Assembly (NCBI GenBank): GCA_903848935.1
Contig: CAINHO010000030.1
Coordinates: 62,001 to 126,000, forward strand
Origin: an uncultured Pseudomonadota bacterium
GTDB taxonomy: Bacteria; Pseudomonadota; Gammaproteobacteria; Methylococcales; Methylomonadaceae
Direction of reading: 5' to 3'
DNA length: 64,000 nt
Positions 28,779 to 38,487 of this stretch are shown here, in pieces. Position 1 is the first letter of the stretch. Each line of letters starts with the position of its first letter. The notes below the pieces were generated by a model, which saw nothing but the letters and a program-made list of their open reading frames with translations, was not told where the DNA came from and made no database searches. A program made the position numbers and the translations under genes.

Positions 28779-30517
28779 TATTTTTCTTCATTGTCTGTAA
28801 ATTGAATTGCGTGCAAACGAGTGTACGCGCCATTTTTCGCCAGTAATTCGCTATGCGTACCTTCTTCAACAATTCTCCCCGCATCAATCACCAAAATTTT
28901 GTCGGCATTTTCAATTGTCGATAATCGATGTGCAATAACGAGCGTGGTGCGATTACCCATCACTTTTTGCAACGCCGCTTGAATATAACGCTCTGATTCG
29001 GTATCTAATGCGGAAGTCGCTTCATCTAAAATTAACAGCGGCGCGTCTTTCAACAAAGCTCGCGCTAAGGCTAAACGTTGCCGTTGACCGCCTGAAAGTT
29101 TCACACCATTCTCGCCAATTTCAGTATCTAAGCCTGCGTCGAATTTGTTGATAAATTCGATTGCATACGCATCGGTCGCGGCTTGCGTAATTGCTTCACG
29201 GCTTGCACCCGCCAACGCGCCATAAGCGATATTGTTAGCAATCGTATCGTTAAATAGCGTGACTTGTTGATTCACCAGCGCAATTTGATTGCGTAAATTA
29301 TTCAACTGATAAGTGTTAATGTTCACGCCATCGAGCAAAATTTCGCCGTGTTCATAACAATAAAACCGTGAAACTAAATTCACCAGCGTACTTTTGCCAC
29401 CACCTGACGCGCCAACTAACGCAATTGTTTCACCTGCTTTTGCCGTAAAACTGATGTTATTTAACGCGGGTTCTTCCGTACCTTCGTAACAAAACGTAAC
29501 ATGTTTAAATTCTAAATCACCGTGACAACGTGCCACGTTATAAACGCCTTCGTCGATTTCAGTCGCTTCGTCTAAAACTTCGAAAAGCGATTCGGCGGCA
29601 ACAATTCCTCGTTGAATATCGCTATTTGCGTCGCTGAGTTGGCGAATTGGACGCGGCAATAAAAATGCGGCAGTTAAATAACCGACAAATGAACCGACGC
29701 TGGCTTGTTCCATAAAAAATAATGCGGCATACATCAAAACGGCTAACGCAATCGCAATAATCAGCTGCATCAGTTGGTTATGAATCGCCGAAGTGCTGAT
29801 GAGTTTCAATGATTGCCGACGATTGTATTCGCTACTATCGACAAAGCGTTGGCGTTCATAATTTTCACCGCCATAACTGCGAACCACCCGATGCCCATTC
29901 ACCAATTCAGACGTGATATGCGTCATATCGCCAATCGATTCTTGAATTTTTTTACTGAGTATTCGGAGACGTTTGCTGACGTAACGCACCAGCCACGCAA
30001 TAACTGGAGCGATTACTAAAAAAATAAGCGACAAACGCCAATCCATATAAAACAAATAGCCCAATAAACCAACAGCCGTTAAACCTTCTTGCACCACTTT
30101 TCGGACGGCATCAGTCGTCGCTTGCGCGACTTGATTCACGTTATGGGTGATGCGCGAAATCATGTAGCCACTATTGTTAGAATCGAAATGTGCGGTGGGA
30201 AGTTGTGTGTATTTTTCAAAAATTTCACAACGTAACGTGTGAATCACGTTTGATGAGACTTTGGCTAAAAAGTAATTACCAAAATACGAACCGATGCCAC
30301 GCACGATAATCAAACCGCTAAATAACAACGGCAAGTAATATAATCTTTCGTGAGATTTCGCTTTCAGCGTATCAATGATTTCTTGAATCATCTGCGCGAA
30401 TAATGGTGCTGTCGCAGAATAAATCAAAAAACCAATAATGCTGATAAAAAATAATCCGTAATGAGGTTTGACGTAAACGAGCAAGCGTTTATAAATTTCT
30501 AAATTGGTTTTTTGCAT
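28778..30517 (-). CDS. msbA: Lipid A export ATP-binding/permease MsbA
   Basis: Inner-membrane half-transporter flipping lipid A-core to the periplasmic side. The 579 residues have six membrane helices in about 1-310 and an ABC domain with Walker A GASGGGKST near 370, signature LSGGQRQR near 473 and Walker B LLILDEATSALD near 495. Length and N-terminal pattern match MsbA (582 in E. coli). It heads a block of envelope genes and is followed immediately by dnaQ. Confidence 0.93.
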   Translation of the reverse strand: MQKTNLEIYKRLLVYVKPHYGLFFISIIGFLIYSATAPLFAQMIQEIIDTLKAKSHERLYYLPLLFSGLIIVRGIGSYFGNYFLAKVSSNVIHTLRCEIFEKYTQLPTAHFDSNNSGYMISRITHNVNQVAQATTDAVRKVVQEGLTAVGLLGYLFYMDWRLSLIFLVIAPVIAWLVRYVSKRLRILSKKIQESIGDMTHITSELVNGHRVVRSYGGENYERQRFVDSSEYNRRQSLKLISTSAIHNQLMQLIIAIALAVLMYAALFFMEQASVGSFVGYLTAAFLLPRPIRQLSDANSDIQRGIVAAESLFEVLDEATEIDEGVYNVARCHGDLEFKHVTFCYEGTEEPALNNISFTAKAGETIALVGASGGGKSTLVNLVSRFYCYEHGEILLDGVNINTYQLNNLRNQIALVNQQVTLFNDTIANNIAYGALAGASREAITQAATDAYAIEFINKFDAGLDTEIGENGVKLSGGQRQRLALARALLKDAPLLILDEATSALDTESERYIQAALQKVMGNRTTLVIAHRLSTIENADKILVIDAGRIVEEGTHSELLAKNGAYTRLHAIQFTDNEEK

Positions 30518-30568
30518 GAGTTGAATTTTAGCCGATGTCGCCTAATTTTTAGTAATGAAGTAATCGCT

Positions 30569-31327
30569 TCAGAATGTTGAATACACATTTTTCAGTGTCG
30601 TTACCGTGTTGCCCACAACATAAAGCCATTTGAAAATAAATCGTTTGATTTGCAAAACAACTCCTTTTTCACGATGCTGCCTAATTGTCATTCCGATAAC
30701 GGAATTAGCGTGTGTAGGATAAACGATGTTTGGTGTTAGTGCGTACATGGGTTGTTTATGAATAAATGTGTATTTCAAATAAAGGTCGATTGGATAACGA
30801 ATTTCTCTACCATTTTTTAAAAATGCGCCTGCACCTTGTGGCGTAATCATATAGCCTGTTGCACACATCGCAATTCTCAATTGTTTAACGAGAGAAAATT
30901 CTTCACCGTGATATGACGTTAAAAACATTTTTGATTCTAACGGTTCTAACCGAATAAAAGGTACTCTATCGGCAAAATTCGCTACAAATTTTAAGCCCTC
31001 AGCAAAATTATCCGTCAATTCAAAATCGTCTTCCAACACAACAATCGGTTCGTTTAAGGCAACGCATTTTTCCCATGCTAATAAGTGACTTACATAACAA
31101 CCTAATTCGCCTAACGCCGCTTTTCGACGACGATTTATCAAAAACTGGGACTCATTGTAATTTTTTAAGTAAGGATGATTGCTCGTTCGCCCATCTATGG
31201 CATTTAAAAATTCAAATTTAATTTTTTTAGCGTCAAGTTGGCGCGTGACTTTTTCCCGACGACTTTTACTATCGGTCAAGCTAATCACAAATACTTTTAA
31301 CCCCGAATCATTTAATGATTCCTTCAT
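30569..31327 (-). CDS. Glycosyltransferase family 25 (LPS biosynthesis)
   Basis: The 252 residues match GT25 enzymes such as Lex2B/LgtB: the N-terminal VFVISLTDSKSRREKVTRQL, EFLNAIDGR near 38, ELGCYVSHLLAWEK near 77 and the metal-binding IVVLEDDFEL near 97. These transfer galactose, glucose or GlcNAc onto lipooligosaccharide. A GGGAG SD lies 7 bases before the ATG. It is divergent from the GT2 gene at 31442. Confidence 0.83.
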   Translation of the reverse strand: MKESLNDSGLKVFVISLTDSKSRREKVTRQLDAKKIKFEFLNAIDGRTSNHPYLKNYNESQFLINRRRKAALGELGCYVSHLLAWEKCVALNEPIVVLEDDFELTDNFAEGLKFVANFADRVPFIRLEPLESKMFLTSYHGEEFSLVKQLRIAMCATGYMITPQGAGAFLKNGREIRYPIDLYLKYTFIHKQPMYALTPNIVYPTHANSVIGMTIRQHREKGVVLQIKRFIFKWLYVVGNTVTTLKNVYSTF

Positions 31328-31441
31328 TGTAAAGCTCCCAAAATTTGAGGGTAAAACAAAGAGTTGTGTGATTTATTTAGAGCCTTACTGCTATGGGCTA
31401 TAATGAACTCACCATGTTTAACTCGCAATTGTAATACAACC

Positions 31442-32386
31442 ATGAACATACCTATAAAACCTCCGTTAGTTTCGATTGTTATCGCAACATATAACGGCGA
31501 AAAATTTCTACGAAAACAATTAGACAGCGTTTTTAATCAGACGTATAAAAACATTGAAATTATTGCCGTTGATGATTGTTCTACTGATAATACAGTAGAT
31601 ATATTGAACGAATATGCCGCACAACATGACAGTTTTACCGTTGTCAGAAATGAACATAACTTGGGTTACGTCAAAAATTTTGAAAAAGGATTTTTACTTG
31701 CAAACGGCAACTATATTGCCCCGTGTGATCAAGATGATGTGTGGTTATCAACTAAAATCGAAGTTTTAGTTAATCACATCGGTGATCATGCCATTGTGTA
31801 TTGTGATTCTGAATTTATAGATGGTACGGGGCAATCACTAAACACAAAAATGAGTGAAACTAAAACGCTGACAGATTTTGATAGTCCGCTTATGTATATC
31901 GAAGTTGGAATATCTGCACTGGGTCACGCAATACTTATCCAAAAAGAGGTTGTTCTCGCGGCAATGCCATTTCCAATTCTTTTTTCGCACGATAATTGGC
32001 TCGGTTTTGTGGCAACTTTCGATAGCTCGGTAAAATTTGTCAACGAGGTACTCGTTCAGTATCGTCGCCATGATACGAATTTAACAAATGCGCTTCTTAA
32101 AAAAGATAGAAAGAAAAATATCCCGAAAAGAACACGGCAAGAACGCATAGAAAATGCACAACAACGTTTGCAAACCCTGTACGAAAAATGCCCCGTTCAC
32201 TTGCCTGAAAAAGAAATTATCGGTCAGTTACGCAAAAGCCATGACGATTATTCACTTCGTAATAATTTTTTGAGAATGCGTTTATTTTTTCAACACCGCG
32301 ACAAGATTCTCCTGCATAAAAAATATCGTCACACCGAATTAAAACGCTGTTTGCACTGTATTAAGACTTTTTTTAAAACGATTTGA
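31442..32386 (+). CDS. Glycosyltransferase family 2
   Basis: A 314-residue GT-A enzyme: VSIVIATYNGEKFLRKQLDSV near residue 10, VDDCSTDNT near 40, the metal site CDQDDVW near 95 and the C-terminal acceptor region with the RHDTN motif near 210. The ATG at 31442 starts immediately before the domain; an upstream in-frame ATG (31364) adds 26 unsuited residues. It probably transfers a sugar to LPS or capsule. It overlaps the region just before the GT9 gene (6-base gap). Confidence 0.85.
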   Translation: MNIPIKPPLVSIVIATYNGEKFLRKQLDSVFNQTYKNIEIIAVDDCSTDNTVDILNEYAAQHDSFTVVRNEHNLGYVKNFEKGFLLANGNYIAPCDQDDVWLSTKIEVLVNHIGDHAIVYCDSEFIDGTGQSLNTKMSETKTLTDFDSPLMYIEVGISALGHAILIQKEVVLAAMPFPILFSHDNWLGFVATFDSSVKFVNEVLVQYRRHDTNLTNALLKKDRKKNIPKRTRQERIENAQQRLQTLYEKCPVHLPEKEIIGQLRKSHDDYSLRNNFLRMRLFFQHRDKILLHKKYRHTELKRCLHCIKTFFKTI

Positions 32387-32391
32387 AACTT

Positions 32392-33399
32392 ATGAAAATA
32401 CCTACCAATGTCATCATTAGTCGCACCGACAGCATCGGCGATGTTGTTTTATCCTTGCCTTTAGCGGTGATATTAAAACAACATTTTCCAAATATGGTTA
32501 TCGGTTTTATGGGAACAAAATACACGCAGGCAATTGTCGAGACCTGTAGTGCCATTGATGTTTTCATAGATGTCGATGATTTTTTAACGAAGGAAATCAC
32601 CTTAGCGGGTGAAAAACCTCAATGTATATTGCACGTCAAACCCCGTTCTAATCTTGCACGTCGCGCCAAAGAATTAAAAATCCCTTCACGCATAGGAACA
32701 ACTAATAGACTTTTTCATTGGTTGACGTGTAACAACCTTGTTCGATTAAGTCGTAAAAACTCGCCATTGCATGAAGCCCAATTAAATCTGAAATTGCTCA
32801 AACCTTTTGGGATAAAAGTGGATTATTCACTGCAAGAAATTGCCGATTTGGATGTGATGACTAACATTCCCGATTTGCCAAAACAATTCGCTGATTTATT
32901 GGAACCAGATAAATTTAAATTGATTTTGCATCCTAAATCACGCGGCAGTGCAAGAGAATGGGATTTAGCTTATTACGAGGAGTTGGTTAATTCTTTGGAT
33001 ACCAATAAATTTCAGATTTTTATTTCGGGTACTGCCACTGAAAAACTAGAACTGCAACCCTTGTTAAAAGCAGTAGAAAATCGCGTCACCGATATTAGTG
33101 GCTTAATGAATTTATCGGAATTTATTGCGTTGGTTGCCTCTTGCGATGGCTTAATAGCGTGCAGCACGGGGCCTTTACATATCGCGGCAACATTGCAAAA
33201 ACACGCTTTGGGAATTTATCCGCCCATGCAACCCCTTCATCCCGCGCGTTGGCAACCTATTGGTAAAAAAGCGCAAACTTTCGTGTTGGATAAAAATTGC
33301 AATACTTGCCGGCACGACAAAACGATTTGTTTTTGTATGCAAGCGATTCAACCGCAACAAATAAAAAAAGCGTTGGAACTGATTTGTCCGACTGCCTAA
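32392..33399 (+). CDS. Glycosyltransferase family 9 (heptosyltransferase-like)
   Basis: A 335-residue GT-B protein of the LPS heptosyltransferase family: N-terminal ISRTDSIGDVVLSLPLAVILK, the ADP-sugar region ILHPKSRGSAREWDLAYYEELV near 180, and the CSTGPLHIAATLQK motif near 260. A cluster of cysteines near the end (CNTCRHDKTICFC) is unusual. The ATG at 32392 is favoured over a TTG 9 bases earlier. It probably acts in LPS core assembly with the neighbouring transferases. Confidence 0.87.
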   Translation: MKIPTNVIISRTDSIGDVVLSLPLAVILKQHFPNMVIGFMGTKYTQAIVETCSAIDVFIDVDDFLTKEITLAGEKPQCILHVKPRSNLARRAKELKIPSRIGTTNRLFHWLTCNNLVRLSRKNSPLHEAQLNLKLLKPFGIKVDYSLQEIADLDVMTNIPDLPKQFADLLEPDKFKLILHPKSRGSAREWDLAYYEELVNSLDTNKFQIFISGTATEKLELQPLLKAVENRVTDISGLMNLSEFIALVASCDGLIACSTGPLHIAATLQKHALGIYPPMQPLHPARWQPIGKKAQTFVLDKNCNTCRHDKTICFCMQAIQPQQIKKALELICPTA

Positions 33400-35360
33400 A
33401 GTTGTAAATGTTCAGCAAGATAAACGGCTCCCTCAACACTCAGATGATGGCTATCGATATAAAGCATTTTGTTTTCTTTAACCGCCCAGCAATAGTCATC
33501 ATCACAAAGTAACGGTATCGGATCTAACACTTTTACAGTAGGAAATTCCCTCAAGATGGGCATGACTATTTCAAGATATTTTTTGCGCTGTAAATCAATT
33601 TGCGAACGCGGCACTGCACAAGGTGTTTTGGCTAATGACGCACCAATAATCCGCCACGGACGGCCAATGCAAGCGGTCGGATTAAATTCCAATTCTGGTA
33701 CATCAAGCACAAAAACCACTTTCTTTTTAGCATCAGTTAAACGTTGTAACGTTTTTTGCATTCCGTTTTGAAAAATAATATACGGATTATTTTCTACTGT
33801 TTGATTCGCTGGATTAAAGTATTCCAACACCGTTATTTCACTTATTGCACGTCCTGCTAGAATAACTGTTTCAATTGATGATGTAGCAATTGCCATCTCT
33901 AAAAATTCATCAATTACCCACGGACAATTTTTTTCTCTATTTATTATTGGCGGATTATCAAAGAAGGGCATACAGCCACCCAAGGCACGATTTAAAAGAT
34001 TCCCACCTGTTAGATTCGTATGTTTAACTAAGCCGTGATAAAAGTGATGGGCATGACTATCGCCTACCAGCAATGTTGTGGGTGGTAATTGATAATTCTG
34101 AAAAAGGCAAAATTCATTTTTAGACAATTTTTCATGGGTAGTTTTCATATATTTGTCTGCACAACCTTTTTCAATAGACGCTGCTTTTTTCCCCGCAACC
34201 AAATTTGAATCTAATGAATAACGCCCAGAATATCCTTTGTGTTGTTGAACAACATAGCCCGCTGAACCGATTAACAGCAAGACCGCTAACAATCCCAAAC
34301 TAATAAATTTTGATTTTTGAAAACGCACATTTTTTTCAACAAAATAATATGTCAACCACGCCAAAATCATGCTGATAATTAAAATAGAGACTCTCAATAA
34401 TGCGCTAGGTTTTTCAATTTCAGTGATGCGCGTAAAACTCAATAAAACCCAATGCCACAAATACAGCGGGTAACTAATTATGCCAATAAAAATAGCGATT
34501 TTACTTGCTAAAATTTTGCGATTAAACCACGCGGTTTCACCTGCAAAAATTAAACAAGCCGCGCCCACCGTTGGCATCAACGCCCACCATGCTGGAAATA
34601 AGATTTTTTTGCTGTCTAAAAAAATCCAGGCTGTAAAAATTAACAAAACGCCAAACCACGCCAGCCAATTTGAAAATCGCTCGGCTTGTTTTTTACCAAT
34701 CGAATGAATACTTAAATACGCAATCAAACTACCAATCAATAATTCCCAAGCGCGTGAAGTCGGAAAAAAGAAAACTTCGGTGGGTTTGTCGTCAATTTGA
34801 ATTACATTGCACAAAAACGAAATGCTCAAACAGGTTGCAATAATCACCAACGGATTAACGCGAAAACGTCCGCCCAAAATCAACAGCAATGGAAAAACCA
34901 AATAAAATTGCTCTTCAATTGCCAGCGACCAAAGATGCAATAACGGTTTGAGTTCGGCATCGGTATCGAAATAACCTGATTCACTTTGCAACACAAAATT
35001 TGAAATATAAACCGAACCCGCCGCAATATGCTTTCCTAAAAATTCATATTCATTTCCCAACAAAATATACCAGCCAGCGACTAACGCAAACGTCAGCACC
35101 ACAATTAAAGATGGAAAAATACGTTTAATTCGGCGGCTATAAAAATCAACTAAACTGAAATTATTTTGGCTTTGCCCTTTGAGAATAATGCTCGTAATTA
35201 AATAACCTGAAATTACAAAAAATATGTCAACGCCAATAAATCCGCCTCTTAAAAATTTCGGGAAGGCGTGAAAAATAATCACCAAAAGAATTGCTAACGC
35301 ACGTAATCCATCAATATCGGGACGATAACTGAGGTGAGGATTGGGTTTTGTATTGGACAT
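33396..35360 (-). CDS. OafA/YrhL-type acyltransferase with SGNH domain
   Basis: Predicted membrane O-acetyltransferase modifying LPS O-antigen or other glycans. The 654 residues comprise an acyltransferase-3 domain (about 1-350; ten or so helices; YRPDIDGLRALAILLVIIFHAF with the catalytic histidine and GVDIFFVISGYL) and a periplasmic SGNH hydrolase-like domain (about 410-654) with LLVGDSHAHHFYHGL and the C-terminal DSHHLSVEGA. Both catalytic blocks look intact. It overlaps the end of the GT9 gene by 4 bases on the other strand. Confidence 0.9.
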   Translation of the reverse strand: MSNTKPNPHLSYRPDIDGLRALAILLVIIFHAFPKFLRGGFIGVDIFFVISGYLITSIILKGQSQNNFSLVDFYSRRIKRIFPSLIVVLTFALVAGWYILLGNEYEFLGKHIAAGSVYISNFVLQSESGYFDTDAELKPLLHLWSLAIEEQFYLVFPLLLILGGRFRVNPLVIIATCLSISFLCNVIQIDDKPTEVFFFPTSRAWELLIGSLIAYLSIHSIGKKQAERFSNWLAWFGVLLIFTAWIFLDSKKILFPAWWALMPTVGAACLIFAGETAWFNRKILASKIAIFIGIISYPLYLWHWVLLSFTRITEIEKPSALLRVSILIISMILAWLTYYFVEKNVRFQKSKFISLGLLAVLLLIGSAGYVVQQHKGYSGRYSLDSNLVAGKKAASIEKGCADKYMKTTHEKLSKNEFCLFQNYQLPPTTLLVGDSHAHHFYHGLVKHTNLTGGNLLNRALGGCMPFFDNPPIINREKNCPWVIDEFLEMAIATSSIETVILAGRAISEITVLEYFNPANQTVENNPYIIFQNGMQKTLQRLTDAKKKVVFVLDVPELEFNPTACIGRPWRIIGASLAKTPCAVPRSQIDLQRKKYLEIVMPILREFPTVKVLDPIPLLCDDDYCWAVKENKMLYIDSHHLSVEGAVYLAEHLQL

Positions 35361-35441
35361 AATGAAAGGGAAATTTACTCAGTATTTTGCGAAATCGCGG
35401 TGTTGATATGCCACGAATTGTAAAGCCTATCAAAATCGATT

Positions 35442-36755
35442 TCACCTTGTCGGTTGATAAATGCCATTTTTTCGTAAAAATCGCAGCAACAATCCTGCGT
35501 TTAACATCGCCGCTAATGCTGTTGCTAACGCAATACCACCATGCGCCAATGGAATAATGAACAACAAATTAAAAATCACATTTGCTGCCAACGAATACCA
35601 TGCGTAACGCACAGCGATTGACTGAGCATGGCGCGTAGTAAAAGCGGGCATTAAAACTTTTATCGTCAAAAAACCTACTAATCCCAATGCGTAACCTTGC
35701 AAACTTTGCGCGGACGCATGCACATCGTGAACGGTAAATTCTGCCGATTGAAATAACAAACTTAAAATCGGTTCTGCAAGAAAAATCAAACCCAACGTTG
35801 CGGGAATGCCTAACAAAATCACCCACCGTAATCCCCAATCGATGGTCGATGAGAAACTTTTCGTATCTTGCTCGGCGTGACTTTGTGCCAATTTAGGTAA
35901 CATCACCGTCGCCAACGCTGAACCCAAAATGCCAATCGGGAATTCCAATAATCTATCCGCGTAATACAACCACGAAACACTGCCTGTCGTTAAAAATGAT
36001 GCAACAAAAGTGTTAATTAGCAAATTGATTTGCGTCGCCGAAGTCGCAAAAATAGTCGGCAACAGGTTTTTCATAACTCGTTTGATAATGACATCGTGAA
36101 AATCGAGTTGAAAACGCGGCAATAAACCTAATCGCCACAAAGCGGGGAGTTGAAACGCACATTGAATAATTCCGCCAATCAAAACGCCAACTGCCAATGC
36201 AATAATGGGTTGTTCAAAATGTGGCGCAAGCCAAATCGTCGCGCCAATCATCGACAAATTCAGCAACGCGGGTGTAAATGCAGGAATCGCAAACTTTGTG
36301 TGAGCGTTCAAAATACTGCTGAAAAAAGCAACTAACGTAATGAAAAAACCGTAAGGCAACATGATTTGCAATAAGCGTGTCGCTAAAATGTGCTGTTCAC
36401 TTTGCCACTCAAAACCCGCTGCACATAACGTAATTAGCAGCGGCGCAACGATAATTCCAATCAGCGTTAATATCGCGAGCAATAACGTTAAATGCCCGAA
36501 GATTTTATTGATAATGGGTTGCAAGTTTTGAGTTTTATGCTTACTGATTAACGGCACAAAGGCTTGCGCGAATGCACCTTCAGCAAATAATCGGCGCAAA
36601 AAATTGGGGAATCGAAACGCAACAAAAAACGCATCGGTCGCGGCATTCACGCCAAAATAATGAGCAATCAGCATATCGCGCACAAAACCGAGTATTCGTG
36701 AAAACAAGGTTAAACTGCTGACGAGTAACGTGGATTTTAAAAGCTTTTTGCTCAA
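35442..36755 (-). CDS. murJ: Lipid II flippase MurJ, C-terminally short
   Basis: Flips lipid II for peptidoglycan synthesis. The N-terminal SRILGFVRDMLIAHYFG and the FLRRLFAEGAFAQAFVPL segment are typical, and arginines of the central cavity are present. At 437 residues it is about 70-80 shorter than classical MurJ (511 in E. coli): the frame stops just after LRKNGIYQPTR, where helices 13 and 14 would begin. These two helices form the lipid-tail groove in known structures. I found no continuation in other frames in the 80 bases before the acyltransferase gene. See findings. Confidence 0.9.
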   Translation of the reverse strand: MSKKLLKSTLLVSSLTLFSRILGFVRDMLIAHYFGVNAATDAFFVAFRFPNFLRRLFAEGAFAQAFVPLISKHKTQNLQPIINKIFGHLTLLLAILTLIGIIVAPLLITLCAAGFEWQSEQHILATRLLQIMLPYGFFITLVAFFSSILNAHTKFAIPAFTPALLNLSMIGATIWLAPHFEQPIIALAVGVLIGGIIQCAFQLPALWRLGLLPRFQLDFHDVIIKRVMKNLLPTIFATSATQINLLINTFVASFLTTGSVSWLYYADRLLEFPIGILGSALATVMLPKLAQSHAEQDTKSFSSTIDWGLRWVILLGIPATLGLIFLAEPILSLLFQSAEFTVHDVHASAQSLQGYALGLVGFLTIKVLMPAFTTRHAQSIAVRYAWYSLAANVIFNLLFIIPLAHGGIALATALAAMLNAGLLLRFLRKNGIYQPTR

Positions 36756-36796
36756 GAGTTGCGCCGCCTGTAAGTGTTTAAAATGCCGTTAAATGA

Positions 36797-36825
36797 TTGA
36801 CAATCATAGCATTTAGCAACATAAT
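36797..36825 (+). promoter_or_regulatory. Sigma-70 promoter of rpsT
   Basis: TTGACA (36797-36802), 17-base spacer, CATAAT (36820-36825): one mismatch from consensus. The rpsT start codon is 45 bases downstream of the -10 box. Confidence 0.8.
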
Positions 36826-36869
36826 TTGCGCCTTTCAAATCCTTTTAAAATTAACTTCATAGAGACATC

Positions 36870-37142
36870 ATGGCCAATTCACCACAAGCAAAAAAACGTG
36901 CAAGACAATCTGAAAACAACCGCATTCGTAACGGTGGTCAACGTAGTAAATTACGCACTTTCGTTAAAAAAGTGTTAGTTGCAATTAAAGCGGGCGACAA
37001 AGAACAAGCTGTAGCTGCATTTAAAGTTGCCGAATCTATTTTAGATTCATCAGCAAGCAAAGGTATTATTCACAAAAACAAAGCGGCTCGCGGTAAAAGC
37101 CGTTTGAACTTAAAAGTTAAAAATTTAGTTTTAGCTGCGTAA
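36870..37142 (+). CDS. rpsT: 30S ribosomal protein S20
   Basis: Primary 16S-rRNA-binding protein of the small subunit. The 90-residue, lysine/arginine/alanine-rich sequence begins [20 protein letters not shown] and ends with the [19 protein letters not shown] motif, both diagnostic. It is divergent from murJ, a common neighbour in gammaproteobacteria. Its promoter and terminator are both visible. Confidence 0.98.
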   Translation: MANSPQAKKRARQSENNRIRNGGQRSKLRTFVKKVLVAIKAGDKEQAVAAFKVAESILDSSASKGIIHKNKAARGKSRLNLKVKNLVLAA

Positions 37143-37154
37143 GTTTCAAATCTG

Positions 37155-37180
37155 TAGAGGCGTTGCGCCGCAGCGTCTCC
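37155..37180. repeat. GC-rich imperfect palindrome, REP-like
   Basis: The element GAGGCGTTGCGCCGCAGCGTCTC reads nearly the same on both strands, with mismatches compatible with G-U pairs in RNA. It lies between rpsT and its terminator. Such GC-rich palindromes are common as dispersed intergenic repeats, but only one clear copy is in this window; a shorter GC palindrome occurs at 63610. Confidence 0.4.
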
Positions 37181-37206
37181 AGGCAACAAAATTTTCATTT
37201 ACTCCT

Positions 37207-37226
37207 AGCCGCTTGCGGCTTTTTTC
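37207..37226 (+). terminator. Rho-independent terminator after rpsT
   Basis: Stem AGCCG/CGGCT around CTTG, followed by six T. It sits 23 bases before the metZ start. Confidence 0.75.
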
Positions 37227-37248
37227 ATTTCTAGCCCCCCGAAAAATC

Positions 37249-38433
37249 ATGAACGAAATCGATTGGAATCAATACGCTTTAGAAACGCAAGCCATCCGTG
37301 CTGGTCAACATCGTACCCACGAAGATGAACACAGTATGCCGATTTTTATGACTTCAAGTTATGTGTTCAAAAGTGCGGCAGATGCGGCGTTGCGATTCAC
37401 TGGTCAACAGGCGGGCAACATTTATTCTCGTTTCACGAATCCAACCGTGGCGGCATTTCAAGATCGGTTGGCGTTAATGGAAAAAGGTGAGCGGTGTTTA
37501 GCATTTTCGTCAGGCATGGCAGCGATTATGGCGGTGGGCATGGGATTGTTGAAATCGGGCGACCATGTTGTTTGTTCTCGCGGCGTGTTTGGCAACACGG
37601 TGTTGATGTTCCAAAATTATTTTGGCAAATTCGGCGTTGAAACGGATTTTGTGGATTTGACCGACGTGAATGCGTGGGAAGCGGCAATTAAACCAAATAC
37701 GCGCTTTTTGTTTTTAGAAACACCGTCAAATCCGTTGATTGAAATTGCTGACATTCGCGCGTTGGCTGACGTGGCTCACGCGCACAATTGCCTGTTAATC
37801 GTTGATAATTGTTTCTGCACGCCGGCGTTGCAAAAACCATTGGAATTGGGTGCGGATATTGTGGTGCATTCCGCCACGAAATATATCGACGGGCAAGGTC
37901 GTTGTGTCGGTGGCGCGGTGGTGGCGAGTGACGAAATTATTGAAAAATATATTTACCCATATTTAAGAACCGGTGGCGCAACAATGAGTGCATTTAATGC
38001 GTGGATATTTTTGGGTGGATTGGAAACGCTTGCTGTTCGGATGAAAGCGCATTGCGATAATTCCACCGCATTGGCGAATTGGTTAGTTGAGCAGCCTGCG
38101 ATTTTAAAAGTAAATTATCCTGCCTTAAAAACCCACGCCCAGCATGAATTGGCAAAAGCGCAGCAAAGTCATTTTGGCGGTGTAGTGAGTTTTGAAGTAC
38201 AAGGCGGAAAAGAAGCGGCGTGGCGATTGATTGATTCGACGCAAATGTTGTCGATTACTGCGAATTTGGGAGACGTGAAAACCACCATCACCCATCCTGC
38301 GACAACAACACATGGTCGTTTAACACCTGAAGTTCGCGCCAAAGCTGGCATTACCGATAATTTAGTGCGAATTTCAGTCGGCTTAGAAGCCATCGAAGAT
38401 ATTAAAGCGGATTTGGCGCGTGGCTTGGAATAG
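37249..38433 (+). CDS. metZ: O-succinylhomoserine sulfhydrylase
   Basis: PLP enzyme making homocysteine from O-succinylhomoserine and sulfide in methionine synthesis. From the ATG at 37249 it has 394 residues; the upstream in-frame start (37213) overlaps the rpsT terminator. Cys/Met-metabolism PLP family features: SSYVFKSAADAALRFTGQQ, YSRFTNPTVAAFQDRLA near 60, and the Schiff-base lysine in VVHSATKYIDGQGRCVGGAV near 205. The sequence resembles MetZ more than cystathionine gamma-synthase, but substrate preference cannot be fully resolved by eye. Confidence 0.88.
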   Translation: MNEIDWNQYALETQAIRAGQHRTHEDEHSMPIFMTSSYVFKSAADAALRFTGQQAGNIYSRFTNPTVAAFQDRLALMEKGERCLAFSSGMAAIMAVGMGLLKSGDHVVCSRGVFGNTVLMFQNYFGKFGVETDFVDLTDVNAWEAAIKPNTRFLFLETPSNPLIEIADIRALADVAHAHNCLLIVDNCFCTPALQKPLELGADIVVHSATKYIDGQGRCVGGAVVASDEIIEKYIYPYLRTGGATMSAFNAWIFLGGLETLAVRMKAHCDNSTALANWLVEQPAILKVNYPALKTHAQHELAKAQQSHFGGVVSFEVQGGKEAAWRLIDSTQMLSITANLGDVKTTITHPATTTHGRLTPEVRAKAGITDNLVRISVGLEAIEDIKADLARGLE

Positions 38434-38487
38434 TTTTAAATCGGATAACTCTTTTTGTATTCACCATAACCAAACAACTTAAACCAA

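Noticed and set aside
37142-37249. A SAM-type riboswitch before metZ
   Set aside because: The gap is only about 107 bases, filled by a GC palindrome and the rpsT terminator, with no room for or trace of a riboswitch core.
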